A DNA stretch of 12,442 nt, taken from Brevundimonas sp. UBA7534 (GTDB taxonomy: Bacteria; Pseudomonadota; Alphaproteobacteria; Caulobacterales; Caulobacteraceae). Numbering within the stretch: the stretch's first letter is position 1; each line of letters starts with the position of its first letter. The stretch spans positions 1 through 12,442 of the forward strand of contig NZ_DLMO01000107.1 of the NCBI RefSeq assembly GCF_002479325.1. Direction: 5' to 3'. Below are positions 5,923-12,442 of this stretch, in pieces. Position numbers and translations under genes: made by a program. The notes beneath the pieces were generated by a model. That model was not told the origin of the DNA, searched no databases, and worked only from the letters and a program-made list of their open reading frames with translations.

Positions 5923-6849
5923 TCAGCGGCCGGCCGTGTCGCCGGGCCACAGCGGCCCGCTGAACCGTTTGCCCAGAAAGTCCATCAGGGCCGTGACCCG
6001 TGCCGGGCGCGGCCCGCTGCTGGGCGCGACCAGATGCAGAGCGATCGGCGGCAGGCGCCAGTCGGTCATCACAGGCTCCAGACGACCCTCGGCCACGTCC
6101 TTCCAGCAGATGAAGTCGGGCAGGGGACTTAGGCCCAGCCCGGCGCACAGAGACGGCAGCAGGGCGTCGGAGTTGTTGGCCCGCAGCGGCCCGGCCGGGC
6201 GCACCGCGACTTCTTCGCCCGCGTCGTTGACGAACCGCCACACGTCCGGCGTCGGCATATAGGCATAGCCCAGGCAGGCGTGACGCTTCAGGTCGTCCGG
6301 ATGCGTCGGCCGCCCGCGCTGGGCCAGATAGTCGGGCGAGGCCACCACGAACCGCTCCACCGGCCGCAGCCGGCGGGCCGTCAGCGAGGAATCCGCCAGG
6401 GCGGCGATCCTCAGCGCGCAGTCGAAGCCGCCGCCGACCAGGTCTATCACCTCGTCCGACAGGTGCAGGTCGACCGAGACGTCCGGATGCCGCGCCAGGA
6501 ACTCGGGCAGGGCCGGCGCGACATAACCCATGCCGAACGACATCGGCGCCGCCAGCCGCACCAGGCCGCGTGGCGTCACCGACATGTCCAGGGCCTCGCT
6601 GACCGCCCCTTCCGCTTCGGCCAGCATATGCGCCGCCCGGGCCGCCAGCGTTCGCCCCGCGTCGGTCAGGGCGAAGCGGCGCGAGGTGCGGTGCAGCAGG
6701 GTCGTCTTCAACTGCTGCTCCAGCCGGGTCACCGCCTTGGACACCGTCGCCTTCGACAGGCCCAGCGTCTCGGCCGCGCCGGAAAAGGACTGCGTTTCCG
6801 CCACCCTCGCGAAGATGGCCAGAGCTTCCAGGTCGGGCAGGCGGGACAT
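5923..6849 (-). CDS. LysR-family transcriptional regulator
   Basis: A 308-aa regulator with the standard LysR plan. An N-terminal winged helix-turn-helix spans about residues 6-65 (LEALAIFARVAETQSFSGAAE, LSKATVSKAVTRLEQQL, LLHRTSRRFALTDAGR). A linker helix follows, then a periplasmic-binding-protein-like effector domain from about residue 90 (GLVRLAAPMSFGMGYVAPALPEFL). It belongs to the CrgA/AaeR-like subgroup judging by LHLSDEVIDLVGGGFDCALRIA. The start at 6849 has GGAG upstream; the frame extends to 7266 but the extra residues are antisense to the pirin gene. It is divergent from pirin across 114 bp, the usual geometry for a LysR protein and its target, so it probably controls pirin-doxX and itself. 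The effector is unknown. Its stop lies four bases from that of the second lipoprotein gene, which converges on it. Confidence 0.93.
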   Translation of the reverse strand: MSRLPDLEALAIFARVAETQSFSGAAETLGLSKATVSKAVTRLEQQLKTTLLHRTSRRFALTDAGRTLAARAAHMLAEAEGAVSEALDMSVTPRGLVRLAAPMSFGMGYVAPALPEFLARHPDVSVDLHLSDEVIDLVGGGFDCALRIAALADSSLTARRLRPVERFVVASPDYLAQRGRPTHPDDLKRHACLGYAYMPTPDVWRFVNDAGEEVAVRPAGPLRANNSDALLPSLCAGLGLSPLPDFICWKDVAEGRLEPVMTDWRLPPIALHLVAPSSGPRPARVTALMDFLGKRFSGPLWPGDTAGR

Positions 6850-6892
6850 GGCTTCTCCGGGGAAACGATGAGTTTCAGCCGTTTCTATTTCT

Positions 6893-6907
6893 GATCGGTC
6901 GCCGATC
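6893..6907. promoter_or_regulatory. Inverted repeat GATCGG-N3-CCGATC, candidate LysR operator
   Basis: A perfect 6-bp dyad with a 3-bp centre lies about midway in the gap between lysR and pirin. It does not match T-N11-A symmetrically (the symmetric pair is T-N9-A), so it is only LysR-like. TATCTT at 6910-6915, just downstream, could serve as a pirin -10 element, which would put the dyad across the promoter spacer. No convincing -35 was found. Confidence 0.35.
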
Positions 6908-6929
6908 TCTATCTTGGCGTCAAGCAACA

Positions 6930-6949
6930 GCGCCGGAACGGTCCGGCGC
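6930..6949 (+). other. Leader hairpin directly before the pirin ribosome site
   Basis: GCGCCGGA (6930-6937), loop ACGG, TCCGGCGC (6942-6949): a perfect 8-bp stem ending immediately before the Shine-Dalgarno GGAGGA (6950-6955) of pirin. In the transcript it could modulate ribosome access or protect the 5' end. It could equally be a DNA-level dyad bound by a regulator. Confidence 0.4.
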
Positions 6950-6963
6950 GGAGGACTTGAACC

Positions 6964-7662
6964 ATGATCGAACGCAGACCCTTCGAAGGCCTGGGCGGCG
7001 CCGACCACGGCTGGTTGAACGCCAAACACCACTTCTCCTTCGCGAACTACTACGATCCCAAGCGGATGAGCTGGGGCGCCCTGCGTGTCTGGAACGACGA
7101 CGAGATCGCCGCCGGCACGGGCTTTCCCCCGCATCCCCACGCCGACATGGAGATCATCACCTATGTCCGCGACGGGGCCATCACCCACGAGGACAGCCTG
7201 GGCAACAAGGGCCGCACCGTGGCCGGCGACGTCCAGGTCATGAGCGCCGGCGCCGGCATTCGCCACGCCGAGTACAACGCCGAGCCCGACCTGACCCGCA
7301 TCTTCCAGATCTGGATCGAACCGACCAGGCGCGGCGAAAAGCCCAGCTGGGGCTCCAAGCCCTTCCCCAAGGGCGACCGGGCGGGCCAGTTCGTGGTCCT
7401 GGCCTCGGGCTTCGACGGCGACGCCGACGCCCTGCCGATCCGCACCGACGCGCGGGTCGTGGCCGCCACGCTGAACGCCGGCGACACGGCCGAGTATCCG
7501 CTGGGGGCCGCGCGGCGGGCCTATCTGGTGCCCGCCAAGGGCGAGGTCGAGGTCAACGGCGTGCGTCTGAACGCCCGCGACGGCGCCGCCATCGCCCAGG
7601 AGGACGTCGTCACCGTCAAGGCGCTCTCGGACGCCGAGATCGTCCTGGTGGACGCGGCCTGA
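6964..7662 (+). CDS. Pirin family protein, YhhW-like bicupin
   Basis: A 232-aa bicupin of the pirin family. The N-terminal cupin carries the full metal set H57, H59 (FPPHPHADME), H101 and E103 (GIRHAEYN), at the same residue numbers I recall for E. coli YhhW, which shows quercetin 2,3-dioxygenase activity in vitro. Other family motifs are ANYYDPKRMSWGALRVWNDD and the IQIW-like strand FQIWIEP. The second cupin (about residues 140-232) lacks metal ligands, as usual. The start has GGAGGA 8 bases upstream. It is divergent from lysR and followed by doxX, a recurring grouping linked to redox or electrophile stress. Expected location is the cytoplasm. The native substrate of bacterial pirins is mostly unsettled. 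Confidence 0.92.
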   Translation: MIERRPFEGLGGADHGWLNAKHHFSFANYYDPKRMSWGALRVWNDDEIAAGTGFPPHPHADMEIITYVRDGAITHEDSLGNKGRTVAGDVQVMSAGAGIRHAEYNAEPDLTRIFQIWIEPTRRGEKPSWGSKPFPKGDRAGQFVVLASGFDGDADALPIRTDARVVAATLNAGDTAEYPLGAARRAYLVPAKGEVEVNGVRLNARDGAAIAQEDVVTVKALSDAEIVLVDAA

Positions 7663-7679
7663 GTTTTGGGATCAACCTC

Positions 7680-7704
7680 CCCGGTCAAGCTTGGCTTGAC
7701 CGGG
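7680..7704. terminator. Perfect 11-bp stem-loop after pirin
   Basis: CCCGGTCAAGC (7680-7690), loop TTG, GCTTGACCGGG (7694-7704), starting 17 bases after the pirin stop. No T-run follows, so it may be a partial terminator, an RNA processing or stability element, or a copy of a dispersed short repeat. It separates pirin from doxX and could lower doxX expression relative to pirin. Confidence 0.5.
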
Positions 7705-7708
7705 CGAA

Positions 7709-7733
7709 CCCGTTCGGGCGCCCGCTGAACGGG
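7709..7733 (+). other. Second stem-loop abutting the doxX ribosome site
   Basis: CCCGTTC (7709-7715) pairs with GAACGGG (7727-7733), and the interior contains GGGCGCCC, itself self-complementary. The 3' arm runs into GGGAAGGAG (7731-7739), the doxX Shine-Dalgarno, so the fold could partly mask it. Confidence 0.35.
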
Positions 7734-7748
7734 AAGGAGACATTCGAG

Positions 7749-8132
7749 ATGGCGAAATCACTCGGCGCCTGGTCGCCGCGCGCCCTGGCGGCCCTGCGCA
7801 TCGTCGCGGGCCTGCTGTTCCTGGCCCACGGGGTCGTCAAACTGTTTGGCTTTCCTGAGGGCGCCCAGCCCGGCGAGGTCGAGATCGCCTCGCTGTTCGG
7901 CGTCGGCGCCATCATCGAACTGGTCACCGGCGCCCTTCTTATCCTGGGCCTGTTCACCCGCCCGGCCGCCTTCATCGCGTCCGGCCAGATGGCGGTCGCC
8001 TACTGGATGTTCCACTTCCCTTCCAGCCCCTATCCGGCGGTGAACGGCGGGGACGCGGCCATCCTGTTCTGCTTCATCTTCCTCTACATCTCCGCCGCCG
8101 GCCCCGGCGCCTGGAGCCTGGACAAGCGCTGA
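7749..8132 (+). CDS. DoxX family membrane protein
   Basis: A 127-aa inner-membrane protein with the DoxX signature. RIVAGLLFLAHGVVKLFGF spans helix 1 (about 11-36); ELVTGALLILGLFTRPAAF spans helix 2 and its loop (to about 75). SGQMAVAYWMFHFP is helix 3, and AAILFCFIFLYISAAGPG is helix 4 (about 103-120). Length and four-helix layout match the family. AAGGAG lies about nine bases before ATG. It probably shares a transcript with pirin 86 bp upstream, although two stem-loops lie in that gap. Related DoxX proteins in mycobacteria act with superoxide dismutase and thiol systems against oxidative stress; a similar role here is inference. A strong stem-loop follows the stop. Confidence 0.92.
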   Translation: MAKSLGAWSPRALAALRIVAGLLFLAHGVVKLFGFPEGAQPGEVEIASLFGVGAIIELVTGALLILGLFTRPAAFIASGQMAVAYWMFHFPSSPYPAVNGGDAAILFCFIFLYISAAGPGAWSLDKR

Positions 8133-8140
8133 GCTTCCCG

Positions 8141-8171
8141 CGCCTCCCTTCGCCGCCGGCGAGGGGAGGCG
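8141..8171. terminator. Strong bidirectional stem-loop between convergent doxX and M61 genes
   Basis: A 14-bp stem (8141-8154 with 8158-8171, one G-T wobble) closed by loop GCC. It is followed on the plus strand by TTTG. It lies 8 bases after the doxX stop and 7 bases beyond the M61 stop, so it can end transcripts from both sides. Its outer stem CGCCTCCC/GGGAGGCG is shared with the hairpin at 10173-10204. Confidence 0.7.
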
Positions 8172-8178
8172 TTTGCGG

Positions 8179-10152
8179 CTATCGCCGTCTGGGCGCGAAG
8201 ATGTCCGCCAGTCGGTCGCGCGTCCCTTCGATCCGCTCCAGGCGCGGATAGCGCAGGCCGTCGTGGTAGTCGAAGGCGACGGTGCGGAAGCGATCCCCCG
8301 TCTTGACCAGCAGCTCGATCGGCGCGTCCGTCCCCTTGGCCGCCGTCACCGCGTCGCGCAGGGCCTCGGCCGACCCCGCCTGGCCGTTCACCGCAACCAG
8401 CGTCCAGCCCGCCCCGATCCCGTGGTCGAAGGCCGGGCTTCCCCACCGCACGGCGTTGATCCTGTCGCCCGACAGGGTGAAGCCCAGCGAATACTGGAAG
8501 TCGTTGGCCCAGCCGCTCTGAACAGCCTTCTCCGTGGCCGTCAGGTCGTCGACATAGGTCAGGCGATAGCCGGCCCGTTCGATCCCGGCCAGCGGCGCGG
8601 TCGCCTCCGGCCCCGCCGCGTCCAGCCGCTGGCGAAGGAAGCCGGCCCAGTCATAGGGATGCACCGCGTTTAGCGCGGCGACCACGTCCTGGAAGGTATA
8701 GCCCTGCGGCGTCCATGAGCCGTCGTCATGGCCGAAGAAGCGCTTGGCGAAATCGTCCAGCGAGCGGCGATTGTTCGTCGCCTCGCGGATCAGGGTGTCG
8801 GCGTCGAGCCAGATCAGCAGGCTCTCGCGATAATAGTCGCCGGTGCCCCGCATCCACGACGTCCATTGGCCCGGCACGCGGTAGCCCAGCAGATTGTGGT
8901 TGTTCACGTCCTGCAGCGGCCGCCATTCGCGGCCCGGCTGGTTGGCGTAGAAGGCGGCGATGGTCGCCAGGGCGATGCGCGCCTCGTCGAGCGAATGCAG
9001 GCCCGATCGCGCCGCCAGCACGTCTCCCCAGTATTCCGTCTGTCCTTCATAGACCCACAGCAGGGTGTTCTGGGTCGGAACGTTGTGGTTGGCGGTCAAC
9101 TCGTCGGCCGGCCGCATGAACTTGCCGTTCCACGAGTGGGTGTATTCGTGCGGCAGCAGGGCGCGGTCGCCGGCGCTCTTGTTCCAGGCGCTGAAGAAGT
9201 CCGGCGCCGAGGTGTTCTCGGAACTGCGGTGATGCTCCAGCCCGATGCCGCCCATCTGGTCGGTCAGGCCGAACAGGAATTCGTAGGTGTCGAAATGGCG
9301 CGCGCCGAACAGGCGGTCGGCTTGGGTCACCATGTTTTCATACAGGCCCAGCTGCTCGGCGCTGGGCTGGATGCTCTTGGCCTCGTCGCCGAACAGGTTC
9401 AGCCAGACGCGGTCGCCGGCGGGGTCGATGTCGATCCGCCTGTGATGCGCCCCGGCGAACAGGGGGCTGTCGATCAGGGTGTAGAGGTCGGTCTCAGCGA
9501 ACCGCACCCAGCCGTCCTCACCCGGCGTGGCCGGCAGGGCCGAGGCCTGGGCCCAGCCGGCGGGCAACCGCACGGAGGGGGCCACGGCGATGCGGCTGGC
9601 GAAATAGCCGGCCGGATACAGGATCGCCTTCTCCCACTGCAGGTTCAGCATCGACGGCGCCTGGGTCACGCGCCATTGTCCTGGTGGCTGGGTCAGCCAT
9701 TGGAACCGCACCTCGATGGCCTCGACGCCCGCCGGAATGTCGAGATGGAACGTCCACGGGTCCAGGGTGTCGCGCACCCATTCGATCCGCTGGCCGTTCG
9801 CCGTCACCGTCAGCCCCGACAGCAGCTGGATCGGCCCGGTCGCCGCATGGTTGCCCGGCAGATATTTCGGATAGAGCAGCGTCAGCGGCCCGGCCTGGGC
9901 GACGGGAATGGTCTGCTCCACCTGGACGATGCGCCGGTCCAGGTCGCTGACGTCGGCGCGGTACTGGATCACGCCGGGATAGGGCCGGTCCTGCGGCGCC
10001 GGGATCGTCGGCTGCGACCGGGGCAGGGCCAGGGCGGCCTGGCGGGGATCGGTCACGACAGGCGTGGAGCGGAAGTCCTGCGCCAGGACCGGAGCGGCGG
10101 CGCCGCAGAGCAGGGCGGCCAGGCAGGCGGCGGTCAGGCGTGTACGCGACAT
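8179..10152 (-). CDS. Secreted M61 family metallopeptidase with PDZ domain (downstream copy)
   Basis: A 657-aa zinc peptidase of family M61 (glycyl-aminopeptidase type). The start at 10152 (MSRTRLTAACLAALLCGAAA) gives a signal peptide with a likely cut after PVLA, so the product is periplasmic or secreted; the frame extends 20 residues upstream without adding a signal. An N-terminal beta domain (about 50-200) precedes the catalytic region: GGIGLEHHRSSENT (301-314), zinc motif HEYTH with H335, E336 and H339, and the third-ligand region WVYEGQTEYWG with E369. A PDZ-like domain follows (about 551-630: YSLGF, GSPAFDHGIGAGWTLVAVNG). The C-terminus is LRYPRLERIEGTRDRLADIFAPRRR-like. It is 67 bp downstream of its paralogue on the same strand. 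Active-site residues look intact. Substrate preference cannot be read from the sequence. Confidence 0.93.
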   Translation of the reverse strand: MSRTRLTAACLAALLCGAAAPVLAQDFRSTPVVTDPRQAALALPRSQPTIPAPQDRPYPGVIQYRADVSDLDRRIVQVEQTIPVAQAGPLTLLYPKYLPGNHAATGPIQLLSGLTVTANGQRIEWVRDTLDPWTFHLDIPAGVEAIEVRFQWLTQPPGQWRVTQAPSMLNLQWEKAILYPAGYFASRIAVAPSVRLPAGWAQASALPATPGEDGWVRFAETDLYTLIDSPLFAGAHHRRIDIDPAGDRVWLNLFGDEAKSIQPSAEQLGLYENMVTQADRLFGARHFDTYEFLFGLTDQMGGIGLEHHRSSENTSAPDFFSAWNKSAGDRALLPHEYTHSWNGKFMRPADELTANHNVPTQNTLLWVYEGQTEYWGDVLAARSGLHSLDEARIALATIAAFYANQPGREWRPLQDVNNHNLLGYRVPGQWTSWMRGTGDYYRESLLIWLDADTLIREATNNRRSLDDFAKRFFGHDDGSWTPQGYTFQDVVAALNAVHPYDWAGFLRQRLDAAGPEATAPLAGIERAGYRLTYVDDLTATEKAVQSGWANDFQYSLGFTLSGDRINAVRWGSPAFDHGIGAGWTLVAVNGQAGSAEALRDAVTAAKGTDAPIELLVKTGDRFRTVAFDYHDGLRYPRLERIEGTRDRLADIFAPRRR

Positions 10153-10172
10153 CGAGGCATCCGGGCTGAAGA

Positions 10173-10204
10173 GGGGAGGCGCAACCTCGACCGCGCGCCT
10201 CCCC
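10173..10204. terminator. Stem-loop between the two M61 genes
   Basis: GGGGAGGCGC (10173-10182) pairs perfectly with GCGCCTCCCC (10195-10204) across a 12-base loop. On the minus strand it lies 15 bases after the stop of the upstream M61 gene and is followed by TCTTC, so it may terminate or attenuate transcription into the second copy. An 11-bp word, GAGGGGAGGCG, occurs here (10171-10181) and in the doxX/M61 stem-loop (8161-8171). Confidence 0.6.
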
Positions 10205-10219
10205 TTCGTCAACCCGCGG

Positions 10220-12175
10220 TCAGCGCCGACGCGGCGTCAGAATGTCGCCCAGCCGGTCCGGCGTCCCCTCGATCCGCTCCAGCCGCGGATAGCGAAGGCC
10301 ATCGTGGTAGTCGAAGCGGATGGTGCGATACTGGTCGCCGTCCTTGACGATCATCTCCACCGGCGTCGCCGGATCCTTGGCGGCGGTGATCGCCTCGGCG
10401 ATGCCGTCCGCATCGGCGGCGCGGCCGTTGACCGCCACGATCTCCATGCCGACGGCCAGCCCCGCCTTGAAGGCCGGGCTGCCCCACTGGACGCTGCGGA
10501 TGTTGTTCGACTCCCCCGTCTGGAAGCCCAGCGAATAGGTGAAGTCGTTGCGCTTCAGCTCCTTGTACAGCGTCTTCTGGTAGTCGCTGGGCGCCTCGGC
10601 ATAGGTCAGCCGCCAGCCGCCCCGCACCAGGCCGTCCAGCGGCGCGCCGGGCCCGTGCCCGTCCAGCCGGGTCCTCAGGAAGGTCGCCCAGTCGTTGGCG
10701 ACCACGCCGTTCAGCGCGGCGACCACGTCGTCGAAGGTATAGGGCTTCGGGTCATAGCTGCCGTCCTCGATCCCGTAGAAGGCCTTGGCGAAATCATCCA
10801 GCGACTTCCTGCCGTTGGTCCGCTCCCGGATCGTCGTGTCCACGTCCAGCCAGATCAGCTGGCCTTCCGAATAGTAGTCCTCGTCCCGCTGCCAGCTCAG
10901 CCAGCCCTTGGGTTGGCGCTGGCTGATGATCGGGTCGTTGGTGGTGTCCTGCATGGCCCGCCATTCGCGCCCGACGCGGGTGTCGTAGGCCGCCGCCGTC
11001 ATCGCCAGGCTGTCCATCGCCTGCTGCTTGCTCAGCAGGCCCGAGCGCGCGGCGATCACCTGGCCGTAGTATTGCGTCTGGCCCTCATAGACCCATAGCA
11101 GACTGTTCTGCAGCGGCGTGTTGAAATTGGGCACATACTGGTCGGCGGGCCGGCGCCACTTGCCGTCCCAAGAGTGGTTCATCTCGTGCGACAGCAGGTC
11201 CCGGTCGCCCAGATGCGTGTCCCAGCCAGTGAAGAACTCCGGGTCAACGGAGTTCTCGGAACTGCGGTGGTGTTCCAGCCCGATGCCGCCCAGCTTGTCG
11301 GTCATGGCGATCAGGAAGTCGTAGTGATCGAAGTGGCGCGCGCCGTACAGCCGGTCCATCTGCGTCACCAGGTTCCGCAGGGTCTGGATCTGCTCGTCGG
11401 TGGCCTCCAGGCTGGCGGCCTTGTCGGCGACGAAGTTGGCCCGCACCGGCGAGCGGCCGCCTGGATCCAGGTCGATCTGACGATAGTGGACGCCGGCGAA
11501 GACCGGGCTGTCGATCAGCACCTCCAGGTTCACCGGCTTGAAGGTCTGGACGTCGGCCGCCTTGGTCTCGGGCTCCAGCGCCGTGCCGAACGCCCAGCCG
11601 GTCGGCAGCTTGACGCTGGGGTGCAGTGTGATGTTCCGCGACCAGTGACCGGCCGGATACAGCAGCATCTTCTCCCACTGGATGTTCAGCATCTCGGGCG
11701 TCATCGTGATGCGCCCCTGGTTCCCGGTCGTGGGCGACAGGTGCTGCATCCGCGCCACGATCTCGGTCGCGCCGGCCGGCACGTCGATGTGGAAGGCGAA
11801 GGGATGCAGGGTGTCGCGCACCCACTCCACCCGTTGGCCGTTCGCCGTGATCTCCAGCCCCGCCAGCTGGGCGATCGGCCCCACAGGTCCGTGGTTGCCC
11901 GGCAACCATTCAGGGAAGAACAGCGTCATCGGTCCGGGAGCGGCGACCGGGATCGTCTCGGTCACGTCGAAGATGTGCTGGCTCAGGTTGGTGGCGTCGA
12001 CATCCAGCCGGATCACCCCCGGATAGGCGACGTCCCGCACCGCCGGGATCGGCGGCAGGCTGATCGGCAGGGCCGGCGCCGCGGCGCCCGGTCCGGCCTG
12101 CGCCAGGGCGGCCGGCGCGGTCGAGGAGAGCAGAAGGACGGCGAGGCCAGCGGCGCTCAGGCGGGATCGGGACAT
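10220..12175 (-). CDS. Secreted M61 family metallopeptidase with PDZ domain (upstream copy)
   Basis: A 651-aa paralogue of the neighbouring M61 peptidase. The signal peptide MSRSRLSAAGLAVLLLSSTA is probably cut after AALA (residue 25). The catalytic region holds LGGIGLEHHRSSENS (295-309), zinc motif HEMNH with H330, E331 and H334, and WVYEGQTQYYG with E364. A PDZ-like part follows near residues 545-620 (YSLGFQTGES, GSPAFKAGLAVGMEIVAVNG). The two copies share most motifs and the ending RYPRLERIEGT.DRL.DI..PRRR but differ around the zinc helix (HEMNHSWDGKW against HEYTHSWNGKF), suggesting different specificity. Ribosome site is weak. Upstream in the 84-bp gap there is a TTGACGG (12237-12231), a good Caulobacter-type -35, but no matching -10. 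Confidence 0.93.
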   Translation of the reverse strand: MSRSRLSAAGLAVLLLSSTAPAALAQAGPGAAAPALPISLPPIPAVRDVAYPGVIRLDVDATNLSQHIFDVTETIPVAAPGPMTLFFPEWLPGNHGPVGPIAQLAGLEITANGQRVEWVRDTLHPFAFHIDVPAGATEIVARMQHLSPTTGNQGRITMTPEMLNIQWEKMLLYPAGHWSRNITLHPSVKLPTGWAFGTALEPETKAADVQTFKPVNLEVLIDSPVFAGVHYRQIDLDPGGRSPVRANFVADKAASLEATDEQIQTLRNLVTQMDRLYGARHFDHYDFLIAMTDKLGGIGLEHHRSSENSVDPEFFTGWDTHLGDRDLLSHEMNHSWDGKWRRPADQYVPNFNTPLQNSLLWVYEGQTQYYGQVIAARSGLLSKQQAMDSLAMTAAAYDTRVGREWRAMQDTTNDPIISQRQPKGWLSWQRDEDYYSEGQLIWLDVDTTIRERTNGRKSLDDFAKAFYGIEDGSYDPKPYTFDDVVAALNGVVANDWATFLRTRLDGHGPGAPLDGLVRGGWRLTYAEAPSDYQKTLYKELKRNDFTYSLGFQTGESNNIRSVQWGSPAFKAGLAVGMEIVAVNGRAADADGIAEAITAAKDPATPVEMIVKDGDQYRTIRFDYHDGLRYPRLERIEGTPDRLGDILTPRRR

Positions 12176-12259
12176 CGGATACTCGTGAAGGCTGACGCGA
12201 AGGGCGCGACAGTCCGCCGCACCCCCGCCGCCGTCAAGCCCGCACGGCCAAGTCCGCGA
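12176..12259 (-). promoter_or_regulatory. Gap between FKBP and M61 genes with a lone -35-like box
   Basis: Read on the minus strand, TTGACGG at 12237-12231 matches the Caulobacter housekeeping -35, but the bases at the expected -10 distance (GACTGT) are a poor match. A 5-bp stem (GCCGT/ACGGC, 12230-12248) overlaps it. No T-rich terminator for the FKBP gene is visible. Confidence 0.25.
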
Positions 12260-12442
12260 TCAGGCGGCCGGATTGACCTCGAGCAGCTCGACCGTGAAGC
12301 GCAGGGTCGAGTTCGGCGGCAGTTCGCCGCCGCCCACCCAGCGCGAGCCATAGGCCAGGTCGGACGGGATCACGAACTCGAACGTCTCGCCGACGTGCAT
12401 CAGCGCGACCCCCTCGGTCCAGCCCTTGATGACCCGGTTCAG
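12260..12442 (-). CDS. FKBP-type peptidyl-prolyl cis-trans isomerase, C-terminal part (cut by window edge)
   Basis: The last 60 codons of an FKBP-type prolyl isomerase; the gene begins beyond the right edge. Visible motifs are LNRVIKGWTEGVALMHVGET, FEFVIPSDLAYGS, and the closing strand LPPNSTLRFTVELLEVNPAA before TGA. VIKGW, the AYG segment and the PPNSTL...VELL ending are standard FKBP core elements. These enzymes speed proline isomerisation during folding; many with this ending are periplasmic, but the N-terminus needed to tell is absent. The gene has the same orientation as the M61 pair, 84 bp upstream of it. Confidence 0.9.
   Translation of the reverse strand: MNRVIKGWTEGVALMHVGETFEFVIPSDLAYGSRWVGGGELPPNSTLRFTVELLEVNPAA

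Noticed and set aside
6850..7266. N-terminal extension of the LysR regulator to 7266
   Set aside because: The extra 139 residues are antisense to pirin and have no LysR character; the helix-turn-helix begins just after the ATG at 6849.
8728..10347. Long plus-strand open frame opposite the M61 gene (539 codons), with similar ones at 1-1188, 1578-2594 and 10064-11098
   Set aside because: All are antisense to well-supported genes, lack ribosome sites and have low-complexity Arg/Gln/Gly-rich translations.
12230..12248. Terminator between the FKBP and M61 genes
   Set aside because: The stem is only 5 bp with a 9-base loop and no T-run; it overlaps the better-supported -35-like box.

Overview
The window is high-GC DNA with dense genes and short intergenic gaps. 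Gene content and order (lptF-lptG-lptD, pepA next to holC, tandem secreted M61 peptidases, LysR/pirin/DoxX) point to an alphaproteobacterium, most likely Caulobacterales and close to Brevundimonas. That taxonomic call is an inference from protein flavour and synteny, not from a search.

Layout, left to right. Bases 1-2678 (minus strand) hold an LPS-export operon: lptF, then lptG with a 4-bp ATGA overlap, then the start of lptD, which runs off the left edge. Divergent from it, pepA (leucyl aminopeptidase, complete active site) reads rightward from 2818. In many proteobacteria holC follows pepA directly. Here a block of about 500 bp (roughly 4298-4799) sits between them. It carries a small DUF559 (Vsr/PD-(D/E)XK-like) nuclease gene bounded by two inverted copies of a palindromic repeat of about 52 bp. 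The DUF559 frame has no stop before the right-hand repeat. It reads through the repeat and continues in frame into a complete HolC (DNA polymerase III chi) sequence.

After holC come two small paralogous lipoproteins that look like I78-family peptidase inhibitors. The first has no ordinary start codon near its signal peptide. A LysR regulator (minus) is divergent from a pirin gene (plus), which is followed by a DoxX membrane protein. A strong stem-loop lies between doxX and the convergent M61 genes. Two tandem secreted M61 metallopeptidases (minus strand, 8179-12175) each have the same GCGCCTCCC-type stem just after the stop, as if gene and terminator were duplicated together. The right edge holds the C-terminus of an FKBP-type prolyl isomerase.

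How the genes fit together: several products serve the cell envelope or periplasm (Lpt machinery, secreted M61 peptidases, putative inhibitor lipoproteins, FKBP). The LysR/pirin/DoxX group suggests a stress or redox response module. The most unusual part is the repeat-bounded DUF559 unit and its fusion to a replisome subunit. No tRNA, rRNA, CRISPR array or classical insertion sequence was seen.
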